64,000 nt of DNA from Plasmodium malariae (taxonomy: Eukaryota > Apicomplexa > Aconoidasida > Haemosporida > Plasmodiidae): positions 1,801,001 through 1,865,000 of the forward strand of contig NC_041783.1 of NCBI RefSeq assembly GCF_900090045.1, given 5' to 3'. The notes below the pieces were generated by a model that saw only the letters and a program-made list of their open reading frames with translations, was not told where the DNA came from and did no database searches. The position numbers and the translations under genes were made by a program. Shown one piece after another: positions 54,201 through 64,000 of this stretch; the first letter of the stretch is position 1, and the number at the start of each line of letters is the position of its first letter.

Positions 54201-57200
54201 CTATTTTCCATATTAACATATTTATCGTAATTTTTTAACAATCTTCCACTACTGCCACTATTATTATTCCCACTATTATTATTGCTACTATTATTATTGC
54301 TACTATTATTATTGCTACTATTATTATTGCTACTATTATTATTGCTACTATTATTATAGCTACTACTATTATTGCTACTACAATTATTGCTACTACAATT
54401 ATTGCTACTACTATTATTATTACCATTAGTATTACTATTATTATTATTCATACCTTTTCCATATGATGATAGCATCATTCCTGCTATGTCACACTCCTTC
54501 AGCGTGGATACTCCTCCTCCCCCTCCTCCAATATTAATATTTGTACTATCATACATACTGTTGTTTCCATTAATGATGTGTTGATTAATACTTCCGTTCA
54601 CCATTATATCACTATTTGCTTCTACACTGTTAGAACCAGCTAATAAGTTTGAATCAAAATTTATTAATTCACTTTTTATTCCTCTTGCAGGTGAAGCGTT
54701 GCTACTTCCATCTTCTGCTAAGAAATTACTATTCGAATAATCATACTCATTATTCACCATGATGCTCTCTTTTTTTTGTTTTTCCGACTCTGATAAATCC
54801 ATTTTGTACATGTTCTCCTCATCATGTATATGTCCACCATTGAGCAGGTGTCCACTATTATAGTAGTAATTGTTACTGCTGCTGTTGTTGCTGCTATCAT
54901 TGTTGTTTTCTCCAAGACCACTATATTTTTTGCCTTCTTTCTGACTTGTACAGGCAGTACTATTATTATTACCATTACTGTTACTACTACTGCTGCTACT
55001 ACTGCTACTTCTACTACTATTATTGTCTGTGTTTTTATTTTCAATTTCTCCTTTTTTTTTTCTGTCTCTTTTACCATCTTCTTCGTATTTCATATTATGA
55101 TTCAAGTTGTTATATAACTCACTGTGATGATTACGGAGTACTTTATTTTCTTCCAGAAGTTTTTCTTCTGATTCCAATACAGGGAATTTATGATTCTCTA
55201 GCGAGTTATTATTATTTGCATTGTAATTTGCATTATTCTCCCCCAAAATTAATGAAGATGTATTACCACTGGATAATTCAAAATGGATTCCACCTTTGTT
55301 ACTACTACTACTACTACTACTGTTTTTTCCAGTAGAAGCATTATGATGATAATGATGATGATGGGAAGAGGGTTGCAAATCCGAGAAGCTGCTACTACCA
55401 CTTAGGTGAAATTTCCTCTTTTCAAAATAGTTCAATTTTTTTAAAGATTCCTTGACACTTACATTATTACCTGCATTGTTAAAGGTACTACTGTTACTGT
55501 GACTGTTACTGTTAAGATCATTGTTATTGTTATTGTTATTATTGCTGTTGCTATTGCTGTTGCTGTTGTTGTTACTATTGCTGTTGTTACTATTGCTGTT
55601 GTTGTTACTATCCCTTTGAAAGAACATCTTATCTAAGCTAATATTTATGGCACTCTCTATTTCGCTGTCTTCGTCATTACATCTTGTGTCTTCCTCTTCC
55701 TCCTTGCTGTTAATGTAGCTAAGGAAATTATTCCCTTTTTTCTTCCCGTACATGGTAGTGTTACTAGTGTTTGATGTTACAGTGGCAGCTGCGGACGCAT
55801 TACTGCCATACGCAATTTTATTATTTTTATGAACAATTTTATCAAATTCAATCGTTTTGATAAAATTTCGAATGGATTCTGAAAACTCCTCTGTGTTTTC
55901 ATCAAAGTTATTTGATTCTTTTATTTGAGCAACGTACTCACAACATTTGTTATAACATAAAACAACATCAGAATTATAATCACTAGGGTTAAAGAAACTT
56001 ATTCTTAAATTTTTATTCTTATCCTTAAAAAATACAATCCACTTCTTCATTTTTTCTTCCCAAATTATTCCTTTAACCCATGGTTTCAAGCTGTAAGCAG
56101 TTTTCGTTTGTTCACAGGTGGCGCTATTGTAACTGTTACTACTATAGCAGCTATTACCATACTTGTAATTATCACCACTTAAAATACCTATACTATAGTC
56201 ATTATTATCACCATTATTATCTGAACTCCTAATACTACTATTACTATCATTTATCACATTTCTGTTGTATTCGAAGTAGTTTAATTCTTTAAAAAGATCA
56301 TCCAATAATTCTATATCATGGTAATGTTGTTCATTCACGAACTTGGTGATATCATACAAGTTGTCATCATTATTCTCACCCTTTTGTTTATTTAAATAAT
56401 CAACACTATTTATAAAAGCTTTACTTATTCCTTCCTCAAAAAAGAATTGTTTCCTGTTTATATTATTATCTTTATAATAATCTACTACGAAACATAACTG
56501 TTCTAAATTGTGTGAAATCTCTTCGAGTTTTGGAAGCTTATTTAATTCTTTGAATAAATAGTATACAAAACTAGTCATACGCATTTTAGAACAATAGTTA
56601 TAACCTATCTCTATACCCTCTTTATTTTTTACATAAATATGTTTGGTAATTTCATTTCCATTATTATTCCATAACTTACATATCCACATATTTTTCTTAT
56701 GATCCCACTGTATACCTTTTTTCCATGGGCATAATTTAAAAGCGATATCATTGAATTCACTATTTATTACTTTTTCTGACGATGCTTTTTTTTTATTACT
56801 ATCTTTAATACTGTTATTGTTTAGTTTCTCAGCACTGCAATCAGATACTCCGTCATTGGCGGCTGCATCCGATTTATTATTATTACCTTCTTCTTCATAC
56901 TTATTAATAATACTACTGGTACGTGCCATTATGTTGGCATCTTCATCCATAGGGTCATTCTTCTTTTCAATATTTTCAATAGAATTATTATTTTCAACTT
57001 CAGTTAATACATCATATGTAGTTATTTTTTCCTTATTATTATTTTGCTCCTTCTCATCCTTCTCATCCTTATCATCCTCCTCTTCTTTCTCTTCCACCTC
57101 TTCCTGTGTACAATCTTTACTATCACTTTTCTTCACTTCTTCTTGATCATCATTATCTACAACATCATCGTCTTCTTCGTTTTTCACTATAATGTAATCG

Positions 57201-60200
57201 TCATAGTTTATATGCTGCTCTTGCCTATTCCATTTTTCTACAACCTGACAGTTGTTATTATTCTCACTAACACTGTTACTGTAACTGACAGTATCATTAT
57301 TACTCTTGTTGTTGTCAACAATATCTCCTACGATGCCCGTGCTGTTAGTTCCGTCCTTCTTGCTATTCAAAGAATAACTATTACATATCCTGTTAAAATT
57401 AATCACGTTTAACTTATCACTCATTGTCATATTCTTCAGGATATTAATACCTTTTATTATTTTTTCATTATTATCTGCACTATTATTATTTAATATATTT
57501 CTTATCATTTTGTTGAAATTTAATATATTCTCATAATTTAAATGTTCATTTATTTTGAAATTTTTTTCATTTTCATTCTTGTTATTATCATTCGAAATTA
57601 TTTCTCCTTCTCCATTTCTATTCTCTTTAAGTTTATTCAAATTTTCGTACATTTTATTTCCATCCCATGTGTCATTGCGCTCTAAGGTAATTACATTATC
57701 CGTGCTACTACTATTACTATAACTATTATTTTTACTATTATTGTTACTGTTACTATTGTTATTTTTATCTTTTTCCTTCTCTTCCACATTAATATTACTA
57801 ATGCTACTCCCTTCTTTATTAGCATTATTATTAAACTTTGCAAAAGCTGCATGTGACTGATAATCGGATAGGCGGTTTGCACTTACTCCCGATTCATTAT
57901 TATTATTAATACCGCTACCGCTACCACTGGTATGGTTACTATTATTATTACTACTATTACTGTTATCATGAATGCGACTGTGGAGGTCAACTCTATAATC
58001 ATAGTCGCTGCTGTTCACAAGAGCGCTAAGTTTCCTCTCTTGCTTGTCTTTTTCTTCCCCATAGGGATGATGATTACTATTATTGTCAAATGACTTAATA
58101 ATATTGTTTCGTTTAATTACATTACTTAAAAGAAGATATGCATTTTTATCCTCGTCACTTATTAAATTACTATTCAAAAGTTGAAGAAGTTTCCCATTAT
58201 CTTCACTAAATTTTTTATAATTATTATTATAATGAGTTGTTGTTGTTTTAGATTGTACATTATTTTTTCCTAACTCGTTTATAAAATCTTTATTATTATC
58301 TGAAGAGGTCATAGTAGTATTTTCTACCTCATTATCCATATTGAAAATATTAAAATTTGAATTATTTACTAATACACAAGAAGATTCATTTTTATATAAA
58401 TCTTTCTTATAATTCAAATGTGCACGATTGTTCACATTTTGATGGTTTAAGGAAGAGCTAGTATTATTACCATTTTCCTTCTCATTATTATTTGTTGAGT
58501 TTGTATTTATGCGTTTGATTCCGTTTAAAAGTTTTAAGTCATTACTTAAAAAGGAGGATTCTTTTTTGTAATGACTATTCGAATCACTTAAAAAGGATTT
58601 ATTATCTCCTTGGTTCGATGTATCTATATCTATAAAATGTTTTTGTTCTTCATCAATACAGTCAAAGTCTTTACTGTGGCTGTTATTCATGTTATCCATA
58701 TTAAGCATGCTATGGTTTCCATGGATGTTATTACCGCTATGATTATTATGGCTGATTTGACTGCTATGGATGCTATGGTTTATGTAACCAGCTTCCCCAC
58801 GCTCAAAATTTAGCTTACTATTATTATTATTATGTGTTATAAGATTATTGTTATTTGCGTTAATTAACTTACTAAGTTTGTCTCTGCGTAAAGAAAAGGG
58901 CATATTGGCACCATCGTGATCGTTTAAGTCGTTTTGTGCATGCCCGTTGACATTATTACTGCTACCAATGGTACTGATATTACTGCTACCAACGGTACTG
59001 ATATTGCTGCTACCAATGGTACTGATATTGCTGCTACCAACGGTACTGATACTGCTGCTACCAATGGTACTGATATTGCTGCTACCAATGGTACTGATAT
59101 TGCTGCTACCAATGGTACTGATATTGCTGCCACCGATGGTACTAATATTACTACTGCAAATTGTGCTGCTATTACTGCTCACATTGTTATTTTCACCTTT
59201 TAAATTCTTAGGATTTTCACTTTTGTTCACATTTTTACACATCTTGTTATTATCCTGGTTACATATGGTCAATTTATTAATACAATGGACAGCCATTTCA
59301 TATGCATTATTATAACCGTAAATATCTACGGGAAATTTATTCACTAATACCTTGTTGTCATAGTCATACGTAACTACCCATTCCTTCTGAATAGAGTCAT
59401 ATGACAAGTATTTAAAAATTAGTTTGTTTTTTCCTTGAATATCTAAAAAAAAAAGGGGAAGAAATGGTTAAGGGGAAAAATATTATTAACAGGCAACATG
59501 AAACGAAAAACGCAGGAAGTGGAATATATATTGGGACGCGAAGCACACAGGAGTGTGGCGCATACGTGCATGCATACTTGATGAATACACGCATATATAT
59601 GACCATGTATACACTCATACACACATGCATATAATATTGAGCCTTTTATACAGTGCAGGTTCAAGAATGCAGAACAATTTTTGCCCGCATATGTATATTC
59701 CTCCTTAAGCATACCTTTGAATCCATTTGGAATCTGGGAATTAATGTTAAGTAGATTTAGGTGAGACGTTTTTGATTCTCCTTGTTGCTTTTTTATATGA
59801 CCTATATTAGCTGTTTCAAAATTCTTTCTATGTTGTATAGCTAATTTTCTGGCTTCTTCAAAACCATACTTATAAACTGGGAAATATCTATTAATACATC
59901 TACCATTGATACAAATTCCTGATAACCATCTATTTTGTGATTTATCAAATCTTACTCCAACAACATGGGGTAACTTTTCTGCCATTTTTGCATAATTATT
60001 TTCACTATTATTTGATATATGTTTTACACGATTATAACTACATTTAGTACCTGATATATTTGCACTTGTGTAATTTTTATTCTTATCTATTTTCGATGAT
60101 GTAGTAGTACTCTCTAATTTTACTTCATTTTTCACATTTATATTATTATCATTCCATTTATTGCTTTTTCTGATTTTTATTATACTTTCATCATCACTTG

Positions 60201-60654
60201 CACTGTTACTTATATTGCCATTTGTGTTACTATTTATATTACCATTTGTATTGCTACATGTATTGCTACTACTAATTTCTTCTGAGTAGTCAAACTTTTT
60301 ATTATGATCATGCGATATTATAGAATTACCATTTAGGTTATTCATCAATGAGTTATTACTTGATCCTTCCTGCTGCCTACTACTAATATTATTATTATTA
60401 TTATTATTATATAATTCTAAATACTTTTTTGAATTCTCTTTTAATTTATGACTACTATTATTAGTGTTATTATTATTATTCGTAGTAGTACTAGACGTAG
60501 TAGTTGTTGTTAGTGTATCGCTTTTTTTAATAAAATTTATTTTATTTTTTGACTCTTCATTATTTAAATCATTACTATAATCACTATTATAATATAAAGA
60601 ATTCATAGTTTTCTTTCTTCGAGTTCTTACTGATCTCTTGTTTATATCTGTCAT
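51213..60654 (-). CDS. AP2-11A: ApiAP2 transcription factor with six AP2-like modules and ACDC-type C-terminus (AP2-11A)
   Basis: Three exons join in frame: 60654-59715, 59442-51941 and 51593-51213, giving 2940 residues. AP2-like modules: 1 at about 228-285 (VVGVRFDKSQNRW...KYGFEEARKLAI); 2 at 310-370 (YLSYDSIQKEWVVTYDY, with intron 1 at its start); 3 around Trp1220 (WKKGIQWDHKKNMWICKLW); 4 around Trp1435 (WVKGIIWEEKMKKWIVFF); 5 around Gly2099 (LQGMFFDKRRNYWTV); 6 around Gly2656 (VDGLIYDEANKCFRIKI). Exon 3 resembles the ACDC domain (AIIICLNDILMNCIPKVF, then SSLIPYLKLFSTEILNNILP). The linkers are Asn/Ser-rich with several repeats. ApiAP2 proteins are the main sequence-specific regulators of apicomplexan transcription, so a nuclear DNA-binding role is inferred. 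The name comes from remembered P. falciparum gene order. Modules 3 and 4 are the most divergent. Confidence 0.92.
54240..54430 (-). repeat. Coding SSNNN microsatellite in the AP2 gene
   Basis: A run of 15-bp AGTAGCAATAATAAT-type units encodes SSNNN just before AP2-like module 5. Confidence 0.95.
58955..59150 (-). repeat. 24-bp coding repeat in the AP2 gene (ISTIGSSN)
   Basis: About eight copies of a 24-bp unit encode Ile-Ser-Thr-Ile/Val-Gly-Ser-Ser-Asn, shortly after AP2-like module 2. Confidence 0.95.
59567..59574. promoter_or_regulatory. TGCATGCA palindrome in AP2-gene intron 1
   Basis: An exact TGCATGCA octamer lies in intron 1 of the AP2 gene. This word is a known in vitro binding motif for one Plasmodium ApiAP2 protein (from memory, AP2-EXP). 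A single intronic copy is weak evidence of function. Confidence 0.25.
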
Positions 60655-62114
60655 CTTTTAATTTATTATTTAAAGAAAAAATCATAATACTGAACAAATG
60701 CATAAACTACATATATAATTTCACCTATGCATAAATATACGTGTATATGCTAAGTGCTACAGGTTACTAATTTGTATATATGTAGATATACATGTAAATG
60801 TACATATATTTATAACATATAGGAATGTATATATATATAATGTATAAATATGAGTGTATATATATGGAATGTATATATGTGGAGTGTATATATATGAGTG
60901 TATATATATAAGTGTATATATATGGAATGTATATATATGAGTGTATATATATAAGTGTATATATATGGAGTGTATATATATAGAATGTATATATATGGGT
61001 GTATATATATGAGTGTATATATATGGAATGTATATATATGCGTGTATATATATGAGTGTATATATATGGAGTGTATATATATGGAGTGTATATATATGGA
61101 GTGTATATATATGAGTGTATATATATGAGTGTATATATATGAGTGTATATATATGAGTGTATATATATGGAGTGTATATATATGGAGTGTATATATATGG
61201 AGTGTATATATATGGAGTGTATATATATAAATGTATATTATAAATGTATATATATAAATGTATATTATAAATGTATATATAGGAGTGTATATATATAAAT
61301 GTTCATATATGTATGTATATTTAAGAATATATATATATATATATGCTCATAAAAAAAAATCACAAAATATATGATTTTTTAAAAAGGATAAAAAGGTAAC
61401 TATTAGTATGCTATGTACGTACGTACGTATGTAAGCATACATATATATACATTTATATATATACATTAATTTATATATATATTTTATATACTAGCAATAT
61501 TTACTCATTATTTAAAAAAGTATTGTAAAAAAAAAAAATATATATAAAATACAAAATATAAAAAAAAGAAAATTATGATGGGAAAACTGTAAGAGGATCT
61601 ATAAAAAGAACAAAAGAATGGAAATACATACATTAAAGAAACTATAAAAAAAAAAAAAAAAAATTATAAAACAAAACCTAACAGGTTCAATTTAAAATCT
61701 ATAAAAAAGTTATGTTGAAATTATTTATATTTTATAATTTTTTTCTTTTTATTTATATACATCTATATATAACACAAATAAGTAAAAATATGAATATATA
61801 AAAATAAATATGAATTAATATATGAATAAATAAGAATAAATATGAATATGAGTAATTATGCGTAAATATGAGTAAATATAAAAAAAATACATATATATAT
61901 ATATGTATATTTAACAAATATATTTCAATATAAATTAAAAAAAAAAAAAAAAAAAAACAAAACAAAAAAAAAAAATGTTGTAAAATTATTTATATAGATG
62001 CATATAATAGTAACTGTACAAATGCAGATGAAAATAAACTACAATATAATATTTATATGGTTGCATATATGCATATAAATTATATAATATGTATCCTATA
62101 TACATGTATTCTAT

Positions 62115-62147
<33 letters not shown>

Positions 62148-64000
62148 AATTATGCAATGTATGATTTATATATATGTAATAGAAATATGCAGAATAAATT
62201 AATAACATAAATTAATTAAATGTATAAATGTATAAATATATATATATATATTTTAATTACTAAAGCTATTTCTATAAAAACAATTATTTTTTATGTAATT
62301 AAAAATAAAGAGAAATTTAAAAAAAAAAAAAAAGAGAAAACAATGAAAAAAGGAAAAAAAAAGAAAAAGAAAAAAAGAGAAAATACAAGTATAGAAAAGG
62401 CCGTAATGAAAAATAATTATATAAAATAATAAAATAAAATTGTACATTCTACGCATGCCACATTAAAATTATCTTGAATAAAAAAATAAAAAATAAATAA
62501 AAAAAAGGAAAGAAAAGAAAAATTATTGTAAAATTTACATATAATTTTTTTTAATTTAATAAATTAAGAAAACCATCATATATAACATATATATATATAT
62601 AATGTAATAAATACTATTATTATTCATAGTATAATTTTTTTTTTTTTTTAATTTACCTAAAAAATCTATTACATTTATTATTATTACTTATGACAACTAT
62701 TCTCATATATATACAGTATAGAAAATGTAATATATATTTTCTGTACATATGGAGTGTTGTAATAATATGTGTATTCAACTATGTAACCTTATACGTAAAA
62801 TATAAATATATACAATAAAAAAGGAGGGGCGAAAAATTAAATGAAAAGAACGTAGGAAAATAATATATATATATATATATTTATTTATTTTATTTTTTTT
62901 TTTTTTTCATTAAAGTATATGTAATGTAAAAATGGAAAAAAAGTAGTCACAAAGAAAAAACTTGGTAAAATGGAAATATAATAAAAAATTAAATATGTAA
63001 AAAAAAAAAAACAAATAAAATAAAAAAAAATAATAATTATATTAAATAAATTTACTTTTTTGGACACTTAAAATAATGACTTAAAATATGTATGAAGTTC
63101 GAATTGCATCTAATTTTTTAAATTAATTTAATTTTTTTTTTTTTTGTTTAGTTGTTCTTGTTTGATTGCTTTTGTTTTTTTTTTAATTTTATGAGAAAAA
63201 TATTAAAAAAAAAAAAAAAGAAATTAATTTTGTAAAGAAACTAAATTTTTTATTCTTTTTCCAATGTTTCTACAAAAAAATATATATATATTTATAAAAT
63301 TTTAAAAGCATTTTAATTATATAATAAATTTGCATATATATATAAATATATATAATATATATCTAATAATACAAAACGTATATTTTACACGATTCTATTT
63401 TTTCCAAACATACATATGTATATATATTTTTTTTTATTGCATTATAAGTATATGCAAAATACAACATCCACATAAATATATATTTTTGTTCGGATCTGGG
63501 TATAATAATCTAAGGAAAATTTTTTTTTTTTATATAAATATAATAATAAATAATATATAAATAATAACTATATGGGAAAATAAATAAAATGATATACTAG
63601 GTTATACATATATATATATATATATGTACGTATATACATATCTATGTGCATATATGTATATATATATATACATAGGAATTCATACCACGGTACCGCAAAA
63701 ATATAAGAAACAGGTGTTCAGGATACAGTGAACTAGCTAAAATGAATAAATCAATAAAATATATGTGTATTTATATACATATATATACGTGGCAAATATA
63801 TATATTTACGTAAATAAGCAGACTGAATATCAAAAATAAAGAAACAACAGGGGTACACTCAATGCATATAAATGTGAATATGCATACTTTTGTACATAAA
63901 ACAATAAAAATAATACGACCTTATATATAAATAAATAAATATAAATATATATACATACATATACATACATATACATACATGTACTTACGCATGCTTATTC
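60655..64000. other. Upstream flank of the AP2 gene (no gene seen)
   Basis: It contains a large TGTATATATATGAG-type minisatellite at 60830-61300, many TA and poly-A runs, and no ORF with coding-like composition. It should contain the AP2 gene's promoter and 5' UTR. The next gene lies beyond the right edge. Confidence 0.65.
60830..61300. repeat. 14-15 bp minisatellite upstream of the AP2 gene, about 30 copies
   Basis: Tandem GAGTGTATATATAT or GGAGTGTATATATAT units run for almost 500 bases, starting about 180 bases upstream of the AP2 start codon. Unit length alternates between 14 and 15 bases. Confidence 0.95.

Overview
This 64 kb window is nuclear chromosomal DNA of a malaria parasite (genus Plasmodium). 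The evidence is very high AT content, asparagine- and lysine-rich proteins full of low-complexity inserts, short GT/AG introns of about 140-420 bases, long AT-microsatellite intergenic regions, and an ApiAP2 transcription factor. From memory, the gene order matches P. falciparum chromosome 11 between guanylyl cyclase alpha and AP2-11A. The species cannot be fixed from the sequence alone; a non-falciparum species with many Asn repeats is likely.

Layout. Positions 1-4932 (minus) hold the N-terminal P4-ATPase part of a gene that runs off the left edge, best explained as guanylyl cyclase alpha. After a 6.3 kb divergent intergenic region comes a PP2C phosphatase (plus, 11287-13980). Next are three minus-strand spliced genes: a beta-catenin-like protein 1 ortholog (15361-17491), a large coiled-coil protein ending in an alpha-adaptin-appendage-like module (19028-25065, probably KIC5), and a TFIID TAF5 ortholog with a huge repetitive N-terminus (26378-33739). 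A 7.1 kb divergent region separates this from a 1850-residue RRM protein (plus, 40869-46421). A two-exon VPS9-domain protein (48034-49522, minus) and a 2940-residue protein with six AP2-like modules and an ACDC-type C-terminus (51213-60654, minus) complete the set. The last 3.3 kb is the upstream flank of the AP2 gene.

The genes fall into a few themes: cGMP signalling and dephosphorylation (cyclase and PP2C), endocytic trafficking (adaptor-like protein and VPS9 Rab-GEF), and gene expression (TAF5, CTNNBL1, RRM protein, ApiAP2). Eukaryotic gene order does not imply co-regulation, so these groupings are descriptive only. The exon models were built by hand by joining GT/AG sites that keep the reading frame and restore conserved protein motifs. 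Exact splice positions need transcript support.

No tRNA, rRNA, CRISPR or transposable element was found. The most interesting points are the adaptor-like protein, the clear TAF5 identity, the six-module AP2 protein, a cluster of in-frame stops inside the cyclase ATPase domain, and two candidate small genes in intergenic gaps.
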